This document shows positions 37,103 to 46,875 of a stretch of DNA of 64,000 bases, in pieces (the first letter of the stretch is position 1; every line of letters begins with the position of its first letter). Location of the stretch: assembly GCF_030285365.1 (NCBI RefSeq), contig NZ_JASVDS010000001.1:124001-188000 (forward strand), given 5' to 3'. The DNA comes from Roseateles subflavus. Lineage in GTDB: Bacteria > Pseudomonadota > Gammaproteobacteria > Burkholderiales > Burkholderiaceae_C. The position numbers and the translations under genes are program-made. The notes beneath the pieces were generated by a model. That model saw only the letters and a program-made list of their open reading frames with translations, ran no database searches and was not told where the DNA came from.

Positions 37103-38992
37103 TCAGATCTCGACCTTGGACCCCAGCTCGACGATGCGGTTGGTGGGCAGGTGCAGGAAGTCGGCCGCCGCCGCCGCGTTGCGGTGCATGCTGGCGAAGA
37201 GCTTCTCGCGCCACAGGGCCATGCCCGAACCGATGGTCGGGATGACGATGTCGCGGGAGAGGAAGTAGCTCGTCTCCATGTCGTCCAGGTGCACGCCGCG
37301 GGCCTCGAGCAGCTTCAGCGCCTCGGGCACGTCGGGCTCGTTCTTGAAGCCGAAGTGCACCGTCACCTGCCAGCAGTCGTTGCCGAGGTTCTCCACCTCG
37401 ACCCGCTTGTCGAAGCCGATCCAGGGCTTCTCGTGGTGGCGCACCGTCACGAAGAGGTTCTGCTCGTGCAGCACCTTGTTGTGCTTGAGGTTGTGCAGCA
37501 GCGCGTTGGGCGTGATCCCGAGCTCGGCCGAGAGGAACACCGCGGAGCCCGGCACGCGCACGGGCGGGCTCAGGAACACGGCCTCGAGGAAGCCCTTGAG
37601 CTCGATGGCGTCCTCGCGCAGCTTGCTCGACAGCAGCTGGCGGCCCTGCTTCCAGGTCAGCATCAGCGTGAACATCCAGACGCCGATCGTCAGCGGGAAC
37701 CAGCCGCCCGCCGCGACCTTCAGCAGGTTGGAGGCGAGGAAGGTGACGTCGATCAGGAAGAAGAAGCCGGTGGCCGCCACGCACAGCGCCAGCGGGTACT
37801 TCCAGCCGTAGCGGATCACGAAGAAGGTCATGACCGTGGTGATGGTCATGTCGATCGTGACGGCCACGCCATAGGCGCCGGCCAGCTTGCTGGACGAGCC
37901 GAACATCACGACGGCGACGACCACGAAGCCGAACAGCATCCAGTTGATGAAGGGCACGTAGATCTGGCCGATGTCCCGCACCGAGGTGTGCACGATGCGC
38001 ATGCGGGGCAGGATGCCCAGCTGCACGGCCTGCTTGGTGACGGAGAAGGCGGCGGTGATCAGGGCCTGCGAGGCCACGATGGCGGCCAGCGTGGCGAGGC
38101 CGAACAGCGGCATCTCGGCCCACGAGGGCGCGATCAGGAAGAAGGGATTCTTGATGGCCGCCGGGTCTTCCAGCAGCAGGGCACCCTGCCCGAAGTAGTT
38201 GATCACGAGGGCCGGCATCACCACGGCGTACCAGGCGATCCGGATGGGCTTCTTGCCGAAGTGCCCGAGGTCGGCGTAGAGCGCCTCGCCGCCGGTCACC
38301 ACGAGCACCACCGCGCCCAGGGCCACGAAGGCGACCCAGCCGTAATGCAGGCAGAACTCGATAGCGTACATCGGGTTCACCGCGGCCAGCACCTTGGGGT
38401 TCTCGAGGATCTGCGGCAAGCCCAGGAGCGTCAGCGCAGCGAACCAGACGAGCATGACCGGCCCGAAGGCCTTGCCCACACCGCCCGTGCCGAAACGCTG
38501 CACGGCGAAGAGGCCGGCCAGCACGAGCAGCGTGATCGGCACGATGAACTGGTGGTACTGCGGCGCATAGACGTCGATGCCCTCGACGGCGCCCAGCACC
38601 GTCATGGCCGGCGTGATGACCGCGTCGCCGAAGAAGATGGCGGTGCCGAAGAGGCCCACGCCCATGAGCACGCGCCGCAGGGTCGGCTTCGCGCGCACCG
38701 CCTGCGTGGCCAGGGCCAGCATGGCGATCAGGCCGCCTTCGCCGTTGTTGTCCGCCCGCAGGATCAGCAGGACGTACTTGAACGAGACCACGATGGTCAT
38801 CGTCCAGAACAGCAGGGACAGCACGCCGAGGATGTTCTGCGGCGTCAGCGGCACGTGGCCGCCATGGAAGACTTCCTTGAGTGCGTAGAGCGGGCTGGTG
38901 CCGATGTCGCCGTAGACGACCCCCAGGGCGCCGAGGGTCATGGCGGCGAGGACGCCGGGGCTTCGGTGTTGTTGTTCGTGGCTCGAGCTCAC
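37103..38992 (-). CDS. kup: Kup-type low-affinity potassium transporter
   Basis: A 629-residue KUP/HAK/KT carrier. It has twelve membrane segments and a soluble C-terminal domain of about 180 residues. The signature [22 protein letters not shown] is at the N-terminus, with [18 protein letters not shown] and [19 protein letters not shown] later. It brings in K+ with H+. The start is uncertain: GTG at 38992 (reading [13 protein letters not shown]) gives family length; a TTG at 39031 has AGGGA close by and would add 13 residues. It stands alone between the TonB receptor and BenE. Confidence 0.93.
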   Translation of the reverse strand: MSSSHEQQHRSPGVLAAMTLGALGVVYGDIGTSPLYALKEVFHGGHVPLTPQNILGVLSLLFWTMTIVVSFKYVLLILRADNNGEGGLIAMLALATQAVRAKPTLRRVLMGVGLFGTAIFFGDAVITPAMTVLGAVEGIDVYAPQYHQFIVPITLLVLAGLFAVQRFGTGGVGKAFGPVMLVWFAALTLLGLPQILENPKVLAAVNPMYAIEFCLHYGWVAFVALGAVVLVVTGGEALYADLGHFGKKPIRIAWYAVVMPALVINYFGQGALLLEDPAAIKNPFFLIAPSWAEMPLFGLATLAAIVASQALITAAFSVTKQAVQLGILPRMRIVHTSVRDIGQIYVPFINWMLFGFVVVAVVMFGSSSKLAGAYGVAVTIDMTITTVMTFFVIRYGWKYPLALCVAATGFFFLIDVTFLASNLLKVAAGGWFPLTIGVWMFTLMLTWKQGRQLLSSKLREDAIELKGFLEAVFLSPPVRVPGSAVFLSAELGITPNALLHNLKHNKVLHEQNLFVTVRHHEKPWIGFDKRVEVENLGNDCWQVTVHFGFKNEPDVPEALKLLEARGVHLDDMETSYFLSRDIVIPTIGSGMALWREKLFASMHRNAAAAADFLHLPTNRIVELGSKVEI

Positions 38993-39111
38993 AGGCGCGA
39001 CGGCCTGAGACAGGTCAAGCCGAGGAGTCAAAAGTCCCTATTGTGCGCTGCACAGCGCCTCCGGGGACAGCCACCTGACCGGATGGCCGCCCCCGGGGCG
39101 CCGGGCGGGCG

Positions 39112-42090
39112 TCAGTCCCAGCGGTAGCTCAGGCTCACGTTGAAGCGGCGGCCGAGGTCCGCGTCGCTGCGGTTGCCGCTGTCCCAGTGCCCGAACTGCG
39201 CCGGCACCGTGGCGGCGCCGCCACTGATGTACTCGTTGGTGACATTCAGCAGCGATCCCGCCAGCACGACATTCTTGAAGCCGGTGTAGGACAGCCCCAG
39301 GTCCAGCGTCGTCTGGCGGGTGGCGGTGCACCAGCCCTGGGCGCTCGGATAGGCCTGCAGCGCCGTCGGGTTGTAGCGGCACTGCGCCGAGCTGGTGTTG
39401 CTCCACAGCGGATCGGTGTGGTTCAGACGCAACCAGGCGCTGGTGTCGTTGCGGCTCCAGTCAATACGCACGGAGGCCTTGGTCTTGGGCACCCCCGAGG
39501 TGGTGGTGCCGTCGATCCGCTCCACGGCGCCGCCGCTGAGGATCTGCTGGTCGTAGCGGGCCGTGTAGCTGCCCTCCAGCTTGAACTTGAACTTTCCCAG
39601 CGGATGGGCCGGCAGGCGCAGGTTGGCCTCGTAGTCCACGCCCGAGGTGACGGTGTAGTTGAAATTGCCGTACTGGCGCAGCAGGGCCAGGATCGGGCCG
39701 CTGTTGGGGATGGGGGCGCCCTGGGCGTCCGTCAGCCAGGTGCCCGGGTTGCTGTCGCGGATCAGGAACTGCTCGTTGGCCGCCGGGTTGGCGATGTACG
39801 AGGTCATGATGTCGAAGCCGCGCTGGACCCGGATCTCGTTGTTGCGCCTGAAGTACCAGGCGTCCAGCGAGACGTCCAGGTAGTCCGTCGGCGACAGCAC
39901 CAGCCCCAGCGTGGCCGAGCGCGACTTCTCGGGCTTGACGGCCGGGTTGGGCGTCACAGCGGTGGCCAGCGAGCCGGGCTGCTGGGCCGATGGCACGCCC
40001 GAGGTGTAGTTCAGCAGATTGCAGTCGCGCCACTGGTTGGGCTGCGTGGATTTGCTGGTGGACTTGCTGTTGTCGCTGGCGTTCCAGTTGCAGCGCATCG
40101 GGTCGTAGATGCGCTCGGTGCCGTAGCTGTGGAAGCTCACGAAGAAGCCGTCGCGGGAGATCTGCGAGATGGAGGGCGCGCGGTAGCCCGTGGCGGCGGT
40201 GCCGCGCATCATCAGCTGGCCCGGCAGCACCGTCCACTTGTAGCCCAGCTTGCCGGTGGTGGAGTTGCCGAAGTCGCTGTAGTGCTCCGCGCGCAGGGCG
40301 GCCTGCACCTCCAGGCTCTTGAGCACTGGCAGGCGCAGCTCGCCGAAGCCGCCCATGACGTTGCGCGAGCCCGAGGTGCCGTTGGCGACCAGGCCGACGT
40401 AGTCGCCCGAACGGAAGGCGTCATCCGGCACGGCGGACAGGCTCTCATGGCGCGCTTCCAGGCCCACGGCCACCGCCGCGCGGCCGCCGGCCATCTCGAA
40501 CCACTCGCGGCTGGCCCGCACGTCGGCGGCGGTGACGGTCGAGTCACCGGTGTTGGTGGCATCGTCCGTGAGCCAGTCGATGGCGGCGGCATCGTTGGCC
40601 TTGCCGAAGCGGTACGGCCCGCCCTTGGCGATCAGCTCGTTGAGGCGGCTGGAGAGCAGGCGCTGGGTGCGGATGCCCTTGTTGCCCATCTTGCTGTAGA
40701 CCACCGCGGCGTCGTAGTCCCAGCCTGCGTAGACACCTTCCACGCCCGCGCTCAGGCGGGTGGCGCTCAGGTCGGAGATCTCGCGCTGGTCGAGGTCCTC
40801 GAAGCGGTAGGCCAGCTGCACGGTCTGCGGCTTGGCCGTGCCGCGCATCGGGTTGTCCGGGTGGTCGGGCGCGAGGATGATGGCGTTCTGGCCCAGGACC
40901 TTGCCGTTGGGCAGCGCCCAGGTGCTCACCCGCGTGTTGTTGGCCCCGACGAGCGTGGCGAGGGACTGCGGCGCGAGCACGTTCACGGTCTTCGTCCGCG
41001 AGTACATCAGGTCGACGAAGGCCGTGGTGTCCTCATTGACGGCGAAGTTGCCGCGCACCGAGCCGCTGAAGCGGTCCTGCTTGGCCATGAACTCGGTGTT
41101 GTCGTCCAGGTTGTAGCGGCACTGGCCCAGGGGCGAGCTGTCCTGCTGGCCGGGCTGCTTCTGCGGCACGCCCTTGCCCACGGTGCGCTCGTCGGGGCAG
41201 CCGGCCAGGGTGCCGAGGTAGAGCTTGGGATCGTTGGGGCCCGTCGTGCTGCTGGGCGTGGTCGCCGGCAGGCTGTAGTAGTTGCCCCAGAAGCTGCCGA
41301 TGCTGCCGTACGAGAAGTCCGGCAGGCGCGGCGTGCCGGCCGTGGAGTTGGCGATCAGCCAGGCGTCGCGGTCCGACTGGCGGCCGATGCGGCTGGCCTC
41401 GCGGTAGGTGACGGGGTCGCGCTGCGAGATCTCCAGGCCGCCGAAGACGTTGAAGCGCTGGGTGGCCAGGTTGCCGAAGCCGAAGCTGCCCGAGGCGCTG
41501 CGCTTGCGACCATCGCCCTGGCTGTTGGCGCCGGCGGAGGCCGCCAGCTCGCCGCCGGTGTACTCCTTCTTCAGCACGTAATTGATCACGCCGGCCATGG
41601 CGTCCGAGCCGTAGATGGCCGAGGCACCGTCCTTGAGGATCTCGATGCGCTCGATCGCGTCCTTGGGAATGGTGTTGGTGCTGACGAGATTGCCGCGGCC
41701 GAAGTTGATGTCCACCGCCCCCACGGGCGCCAGGCGGCGGCCGTTGATCAGCACCAGCGTGCCCTGGGCGCCCATGCCGCGCATGGACACCGCATTGACC
41801 CCCGAGACGAAGCCGCTGCCGACGCCGTCGCCCACCGAGCCGCTCACGTCCACCGCGCTGGACGAGCGCAGCAGCTCCTCCACCGTGGCGAAGCCCGACT
41901 TGCGGATCTGCTCGGCCGTGATGACCTGCACCACCGACGGCGTCTCGCGGTCGGTGCGCTTGATCTTCGAGCCGGTCACCTCGACACGCTCGAGCTTCTG
42001 CTGGGCGGGCTGGGGCGGCGTCGGGCTCTGGGCCTGGGCGCTGCAGCAGGCCAGGGCGGCGAGCCCCACCAGGGTCATCGGGAACTTCAT
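39112..42090 (-). CDS. TonB-dependent outer-membrane receptor
   Basis: A 992-residue protein. Signal peptide MKFPMTLVGLAALACCSAQAQ, then the plug domain (VEVTGSKIKRTDRETPSVVQVITAEQIRKSGFATVEELLRSSSAVD, VLINGRRLAPVG, IERIEILKDGASAIYGSDAMAGVINYVLKK), then a beta-barrel ending in FNVSLSYRWD, whose final aromatic is typical of outer-membrane proteins. The plug resembles the carbohydrate/peptide-type receptors rather than classic siderophore receptors. The start at 42090 is set by GAGGAG six bases upstream; the ATG two codons earlier touches that site. Divergent from a LysR regulator. Confidence 0.93.
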   Translation of the reverse strand: MKFPMTLVGLAALACCSAQAQSPTPPQPAQQKLERVEVTGSKIKRTDRETPSVVQVITAEQIRKSGFATVEELLRSSSAVDVSGSVGDGVGSGFVSGVNAVSMRGMGAQGTLVLINGRRLAPVGAVDINFGRGNLVSTNTIPKDAIERIEILKDGASAIYGSDAMAGVINYVLKKEYTGGELAASAGANSQGDGRKRSASGSFGFGNLATQRFNVFGGLEISQRDPVTYREASRIGRQSDRDAWLIANSTAGTPRLPDFSYGSIGSFWGNYYSLPATTPSSTTGPNDPKLYLGTLAGCPDERTVGKGVPQKQPGQQDSSPLGQCRYNLDDNTEFMAKQDRFSGSVRGNFAVNEDTTAFVDLMYSRTKTVNVLAPQSLATLVGANNTRVSTWALPNGKVLGQNAIILAPDHPDNPMRGTAKPQTVQLAYRFEDLDQREISDLSATRLSAGVEGVYAGWDYDAAVVYSKMGNKGIRTQRLLSSRLNELIAKGGPYRFGKANDAAAIDWLTDDATNTGDSTVTAADVRASREWFEMAGGRAAVAVGLEARHESLSAVPDDAFRSGDYVGLVANGTSGSRNVMGGFGELRLPVLKSLEVQAALRAEHYSDFGNSTTGKLGYKWTVLPGQLMMRGTAATGYRAPSISQISRDGFFVSFHSYGTERIYDPMRCNWNASDNSKSTSKSTQPNQWRDCNLLNYTSGVPSAQQPGSLATAVTPNPAVKPEKSRSATLGLVLSPTDYLDVSLDAWYFRRNNEIRVQRGFDIMTSYIANPAANEQFLIRDSNPGTWLTDAQGAPIPNSGPILALLRQYGNFNYTVTSGVDYEANLRLPAHPLGKFKFKLEGSYTARYDQQILSGGAVERIDGTTTSGVPKTKASVRIDWSRNDTSAWLRLNHTDPLWSNTSSAQCRYNPTALQAYPSAQGWCTATRQTTLDLGLSYTGFKNVVLAGSLLNVTNEYISGGAATVPAQFGHWDSGNRSDADLGRRFNVSLSYRWD

Positions 42091-42203
42091 GGGCATCTCC
42101 TCAATGGGCGTTGGAATCCGGCGGCGCGAGGTGCACCGAAGGCCGCAAAGCTAAAGATCGGGCGCGGACGGCCCATGAGTTCTGGTTTGGTAAAGTTTTG
42201 TGA

Positions 42204-43181
42204 ATGGTTATGAATCCACGTCCCGAGGGGGGGCCCGAGGCGGCCGAGCAGTTCGTGCGGCGACGCCTGAGCCTGCGCCATCTCCGCACCCTGATCGCCC
42301 TGGAGCAGGCGGCCAGCCTGAGTGCCGCGGCCGAGCTGCTGCATGTCACGCAGCCGGCCGTCAGCAAGACGCTGGCCGAGATCGAGCAGGGCCTGGGACA
42401 AACCCTGTTCCTGCGCCAGGGCCGCGGCCTGCGCGCGACAGCCCTGGGCGAACGCATGGGGGTGCTGGCCCGCAAGCTCGAGGCGGACCTGCAGCGCGGC
42501 GGCGAGGATGTCGCCGCCATGGTGCGCGGCGCCGCGGGCGAGCTGCTGATCGGGGCCACGAACGCCGCGCTGGCGCACGTCCTGCCCGAGGCCATGGCCC
42601 AGATGAAGCTGGCCTACCCGCACATCACGCTGAGCGTGCGCACGCACGCGCTGCGGGATCTGTTCCAGGAGCTGCGCCAGGGGCGGCTGGATCTCGTGGT
42701 CGCCCGCGTGCCGCAGAACGACCCCCCGGTGGACCTGGAATCCCACTGCCTCGTGCAGCAGCGCGAGGTCCTGGTCATCAGCGCCCACCACCCGCTCGCC
42801 CGGGCGCGCCGGGTGGGCTGGGAGACGCTCAGCGAGCAGACGTGGATCTGGCCCCTGCCCGGCACCCGGTCACGGGCCCTGCAGGAGCGGCTGTGGGCCC
42901 AGCGGGCGGTGCCGCTGCCGCGCAACGTCATCGAGACCGGCGACCTGATGCTGTCCCTGAGCCTGATGCGGCGCATGCCCTGCCTGACCATCATGCCGCT
43001 GCATGCGGCCCGGCTGGCCACCCAGCATGGCATCGGCCTGATCCTGCCGCTGGAGGCGGACCTGGGGCTGGCCGACCTGACGGTGTGGCACCTGCCCGAG
43101 CCGCCGAGCGAGCACCTGCAGCATTTCAAGACCCTGCTGCAGGCCTCGGCGGACCCGGCCGGGCCCGGGCTTCAGGCGTAG
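42204..43181 (+). CDS. LysR family transcription regulator
   Basis: A 325-residue protein. The N-terminal HTH is LSLRHLRTLIALEQAASLSAAAELLHVTQPAVSKTLAEIEQGLGQTLFLRQGRGLRATALGE, followed by a periplasmic-binding-protein-like effector domain (GELLIGATNAALAHVLPEAMAQMKLAYPHITLSV). It resembles the GbpR/PcaQ-like branch, some of which respond to sugars or aromatic acids. It is divergent from the TonB receptor with 113 bases between starts, so it probably controls it. Its 3' end overlaps the gshA 3' end by 10 bases (convergent). Confidence 0.92.
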   Translation: MVMNPRPEGGPEAAEQFVRRRLSLRHLRTLIALEQAASLSAAAELLHVTQPAVSKTLAEIEQGLGQTLFLRQGRGLRATALGERMGVLARKLEADLQRGGEDVAAMVRGAAGELLIGATNAALAHVLPEAMAQMKLAYPHITLSVRTHALRDLFQELRQGRLDLVVARVPQNDPPVDLESHCLVQQREVLVISAHHPLARARRVGWETLSEQTWIWPLPGTRSRALQERLWAQRAVPLPRNVIETGDLMLSLSLMRRMPCLTIMPLHAARLATQHGIGLILPLEADLGLADLTVWHLPEPPSEHLQHFKTLLQASADPAGPGLQA

Positions 43182-44467
43182 ACCTCGGCGTCCGGGTCCG
43201 TCGCCTCGAGCTCGTAGCTGGCGGCCAGCATGCCCAGGCGGGCGATGACGCCATACATGTAGAAGCGGTTCGGCGCACTGGCCCCCGGGGCCTCGCCGGG
43301 GCGCGGCAGCTGGGTGGACTGCGCGAAGGCGAGCGGCACGTAGCTCGCGCCCGGTGCGTTGAGGTTCTCGTCCGCGGCGCGGTCGGCATGCACGCGGTAG
43401 AAGCCGCCCACGACGTAGCGGTCCATCATGCAGACCACCGGCTCGGCCACGGCCTCGTTGACACGCTCGTGCGTCACCACGCCCTCCTGCACGATGACCT
43501 CGTGCACGGGCTGGCCGTCCTTGATGACCGCCATCTTGTTCTTGCAGCGGCGGTTGAGCTCCTCCATCTCCTTGGCGTCGCGCACGGTCATGATGCCCAT
43601 GCCGTAGGTGCCGGCGTCCGGCTTGACGATGGCGAAGGGCTTCTCCTGGATGCCGTACTCCTTGTACTTGCGCCGTGTCTTGGTCAGGACCTGGTCGACG
43701 TGGTCCTTCAGCGCCTCCAGGCCCTGCCCCTCGGTGAAGTCCAGGCCCTGGACGCCCACCGTGAGCGGGTTGATCAGCCACGGGTCCATGCCCAGCAGCT
43801 TGGCGAACTTCTTCGCCACTTCCTCATACGCCTGGAAATGGCGCGACTTGCGGCGTACCGTCCAGCCGGCATGCAGCGGCGGCAGCAGGTACTGCTCGTG
43901 CAGCCCCTCCAGCACCGACGGGATGCCGGCCGAGAGGTCGTTGTTCAGCAGGATGGTGCAGGGGTCGAAGTCCTTCAGGCCGAGCCGGCCGCGCTTGCGC
44001 ACCAGCGGCTCCACGGAGAGGCTGCCGCCATCGGGCAGGGCCAGCGCCGTCGGCTCCGTGACGGCTTCATCCAGGCTGCCCAGGCGCACGTTCAGGCCCG
44101 CCTGCGTGAAGATGCGCACCAGCGTCTGCAGGTGCTGGAGGTAGAAGCTGTTGCGCGTGTGCTTCTCGGGGATCAGCAGCAGGTTCTTGGCCTCGGGGCA
44201 GATCTTCTCGATGGCCGCCATGGCCGCCTGCACCGACAGTGGGAGCAGGTCCGGGTTGAGGTTGTTGAAGCCGCCCGGGAAGAGGTTGGTGTCCACCGGC
44301 ACCAGCTTGAAGCCGGCGTTGCGCACATCCACCGAGCTGTAGAAGGGCGGCGTGTGCTCCATCCACTCCAGCCGGAACCAGCGCTCGATGGCCGGCAGGG
44401 ACTCCAGGATGCGCTGCTCCAGTTCCTTGATGGGGCCGTTCAGGGCGGTGACGAGATGTGGAACCAT
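43172..44467 (-). CDS. gshA: Glutamate-cysteine ligase
   Basis: A 431-residue enzyme making gamma-glutamylcysteine, the first step of glutathione synthesis. It belongs to the beta-proteobacterial type rather than the E. coli GshA family: MVPHLVTALNGPIKELEQRILESLPAIERWFRLEW, FPGGFNNLNPDLLPLS, FAIVKPDAGTYGMGIMTVRDAKEMEELNRR, RFYMYGVIARLGMLAASYELEA. No E. coli-type motifs were expected or seen. In related genomes this gene commonly neighbours gshB and amtB (family knowledge); here about 7.4 kb separates it from gshB. Confidence 0.92.
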   Translation of the reverse strand: MVPHLVTALNGPIKELEQRILESLPAIERWFRLEWMEHTPPFYSSVDVRNAGFKLVPVDTNLFPGGFNNLNPDLLPLSVQAAMAAIEKICPEAKNLLLIPEKHTRNSFYLQHLQTLVRIFTQAGLNVRLGSLDEAVTEPTALALPDGGSLSVEPLVRKRGRLGLKDFDPCTILLNNDLSAGIPSVLEGLHEQYLLPPLHAGWTVRRKSRHFQAYEEVAKKFAKLLGMDPWLINPLTVGVQGLDFTEGQGLEALKDHVDQVLTKTRRKYKEYGIQEKPFAIVKPDAGTYGMGIMTVRDAKEMEELNRRCKNKMAVIKDGQPVHEVIVQEGVVTHERVNEAVAEPVVCMMDRYVVGGFYRVHADRAADENLNAPGASYVPLAFAQSTQLPRPGEAPGASAPNRFYMYGVIARLGMLAASYELEATDPDAEVYA

Positions 44468-44618
44468 GGTGGAGAGTCCTGGACTGAGGGGGGGCTTGGG
44501 GCATTCTAGGAGGGCGCAACTGAGGGCGTATTGCCCGAATGCAAGGGCTTTGTGCGCCGCCTTGCTCGCGAGGCGGCGCTATGCTTGCCGGATCGACACC
44601 TGCGCCGCACTGCCGAAG

Positions 44619-45002
44619 ATGCCCGCCAAATTGCTCATCGTTGAAGACCAGGCCGACATCCGCCGCCTGATCCGCTGGGCCCTGGAGGATGACGAGTACG
44701 AAATCCAGGAAGCCGCCAACGGCACCGCCGGGCTGGAGAAGATCCTCAGCTGGCAGCCCGACATGGTGCTGCTGGACACCATGATGCCGGGCGGCATGGA
44801 CGGCCTGGAGGTCTGCCGGCAGGTCCGCGCGGCCCCCGGCACCGCCAAGACGGTCATCGTGATGCTCACGGCCAAGGCCGGCTCGGCCGACCACGAGGCC
44901 GCGCGCACGGCCGGCGCGGACTACTTCCTGCCCAAGCCCTTCAGCCCGGCCAAGCTGTCGGAGCTGCTGGGCGCGCTGCTCAAGCACAAGGCCGGCCCCT
45001 AG
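44619..45002 (+). CDS. Single-domain CheY-like response regulator
   Basis: A 127-residue stand-alone receiver. The acidic pair is Glu9/Asp10, the phospho-acceptor is Asp53 (MVLLDTMMPGG), Thr84 and Lys106 (LPKPF) complete the site, and the fold is full length with no output domain. It probably relays phosphate or interacts with a partner protein. No histidine kinase is adjacent. The ATG at 44619 (MPAKLLIVED) is chosen. It is transcribed away from gshA, with 151 bases between. Confidence 0.9.
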   Translation: MPAKLLIVEDQADIRRLIRWALEDDEYEIQEAANGTAGLEKILSWQPDMVLLDTMMPGGMDGLEVCRQVRAAPGTAKTVIVMLTAKAGSADHEAARTAGADYFLPKPFSPAKLSELLGALLKHKAGP

Positions 45003-45105
45003 GGCCTACCCGGCGCTCACTCCGGTGGGTGACCCGCGGCAGGACCGGCCCCGGTTCCTAGAATCGCGCCACCGTCGCCGATGCGACCCTGCCCGAGCCC
45101 CCCCC

Positions 45106-46782
45106 ATGCGCCTTCCCGCACTCCGCCCCCTGGTCCGTGAACTGGGGCGCCTCGCCCTGCTGCTGACGCCACTCGCCGGCCATGCCGCCCCCGACGTCCC
45201 CGCCGATGCCGGCCTGTTCACCGCCCGCGTCCTGACCAATGCCTCCAGCACCAGCCGTGGCAGCTTCCTCTACTTCAACCAGTGGGAGACGCTCACGCTG
45301 CAGGACGCCAGCAAGCGCGAGGTCGAGATCAAGGCCGACAAGGCCGGCGGCAGCAACAGCAGCCAGGTCTTCGAGGCGGTGCTGCCCGCCGGCAAGTACC
45401 GCCTGCTGCACATGGTCTCGCCGCGCACGCCCGCCCGCGTGGGCGCCGACCTGCAGAACGTGATCGCCGAGTTCGAGGTCCGGCCGCAGACCGTGACCAG
45501 CCTGGGCACCCTCATCTACCAGCCGACCGGCAACCAGGGCTACACCATCCTGTGCGATGGCTTCGATGCGCCGCAGATCGAGCGCGTGCGCCTGGGCTAC
45601 CCGGCGCTCTACCAGGCCCAGGCCGAGCACGCCCCGGTGCGGCCCTGCGTGGGCAACGAGGTGGCCGCCCGGGCCAGCCAGGCCCTGCAGGGGCGCACCT
45701 ACGTGCTCAGCAGCTCCCGCATGACCTCGGTCGTCGGCACGGCCACGCTGGGCGTCATCCAGGCCCTGATCGAGAAGGCCTCGGCCACCGAGGCCATCCA
45801 GGCCTGGAAGGCGGAGACCGATCCGCAGAAGCGGCTGTCCATGGCGCGCAGCAGCACCTACGCCTTCAACGCGGCCCGGATGCTGGACAGCGGCGAGGTG
45901 CTGGCCGGCAGCAACCTGGGCCAGGTGCTGGTGCGCGAGCCCCAGGGCCGCTGGCAGCGGCTGGACACCGGTGACACCCGCGAGATCACGACGCTGCTGG
46001 CAGACAACCGCCAGCAGATCCTGGTCGGCGGCGAGGACGGCCTGCTGATGCAGACCACGGACGGCGGCAAATCGTGGCAGGCCATCAGCGCGCCCACGCA
46101 TGGGCTGATCGTGAACCTCGCCCGCCAGGACAAGCGCTTCTTCCTGCTGGCCATCGAAGGCTTCGACGCGGTGCTCTACGGCACGTCCGACCTGCAGCAG
46201 GGCCCCTGGACGGAGCTGCGCCGCGAGGTCAACGCCCGCGAGGAAGTCAAGCTGCCCCTCGCCACCTTCTTCCGCACGCCCTCGCTGACCGCCAGCGGCT
46301 GGGTGCTCGGCGACCGCTACGTGATGGTCACCTCCAACGGTTTCGTGAACAGCCTGAACCTGAAGGACGAGAGCTGGACGCGGACCAAGACGCCCTTCGA
46401 GGAGCCCCGCGGCGCCACGGCCCTGCGCAACGGCAGCCTGTTCGCCTACAGCAAGAACAAGGTCTGGGTGAGCCGCGACCAGGGCGCCACGTGGACGCGG
46501 GACGAGATGGGCTGCATGAAGCTCATCACCGCGGCCTACGGCGCCAAGGGGCAGGCCTACAACGTCTGCGGCCAGGGCGCCTTCGTGTTCTCCACCGCCC
46601 TCATGCAGCGCAGCGGCGACGCGGCCTCCTGGACGACGCTCAGCGACGAGACGCCCACGCCGGCCTCCGCGCTGTTCGCCAGCGAGGTGGACGACACGCT
46701 GCTCTTCATGAATCCCGAGGGCCTGATCTACGGCCGCGCGCCCGGCGCCAAGGACTGGACGCTGGAGCGCAAGCCGCTCTGA
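45106..46782 (+). CDS. Exported protein with BNR/sialidase-like propeller repeats, function unknown
   Basis: A 558-residue protein. The start at 45106 gives a signal peptide (RLALLLTPLAGHAAP). The first half (about 45-180) is a beta-rich region of unknown family (FLYFNQWETLTLQD, LLHMVSPRTPARVGADLQNVIAEFEVRPQTV). The second half has YCF48/BNR-like units: LLMQTTDGGKSWQAIS and VWVSRDQGATWTRDE carry the Asp-box-like S/TxDxGxTW motif. Paired cysteines around residues 170-190 suggest a disulfide. Not a sialidase by catalytic residues that I can see. Single gene ending at a bidirectional terminator. Confidence 0.75.
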   Translation: MRLPALRPLVRELGRLALLLTPLAGHAAPDVPADAGLFTARVLTNASSTSRGSFLYFNQWETLTLQDASKREVEIKADKAGGSNSSQVFEAVLPAGKYRLLHMVSPRTPARVGADLQNVIAEFEVRPQTVTSLGTLIYQPTGNQGYTILCDGFDAPQIERVRLGYPALYQAQAEHAPVRPCVGNEVAARASQALQGRTYVLSSSRMTSVVGTATLGVIQALIEKASATEAIQAWKAETDPQKRLSMARSSTYAFNAARMLDSGEVLAGSNLGQVLVREPQGRWQRLDTGDTREITTLLADNRQQILVGGEDGLLMQTTDGGKSWQAISAPTHGLIVNLARQDKRFFLLAIEGFDAVLYGTSDLQQGPWTELRREVNAREEVKLPLATFFRTPSLTASGWVLGDRYVMVTSNGFVNSLNLKDESWTRTKTPFEEPRGATALRNGSLFAYSKNKVWVSRDQGATWTRDEMGCMKLITAAYGAKGQAYNVCGQGAFVFSTALMQRSGDAASWTTLSDETPTPASALFASEVDDTLLFMNPEGLIYGRAPGAKDWTLERKPL

Positions 46783-46795
46783 GGCCGTCGCCCTG

Positions 46796-46823
46796 AAAAA
46801 AAAGCCGCCCGAGGGCGGCTTTT
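46796..46823. terminator. Bidirectional terminator between the BNR-like gene and amtB
   Basis: GCCGCCC (46804-46810) pairs with GGGCGGC (46813-46819). A run of eight A lies on the left and TTTT on the right, so it can stop transcription from both converging genes. Confidence 0.9.
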
Positions 46824-46875
46824 CTCTTGGGGCCTGCCGATCGCCCGGGCGAGCGGGCGGGCCGGCAGCGGGCGC

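Noticed and set aside
39187-42213. Plus-strand frame across the whole TonB receptor
   Set aside because: It has no recognisable domain; the minus-strand product has a signal peptide, plug and barrel end.
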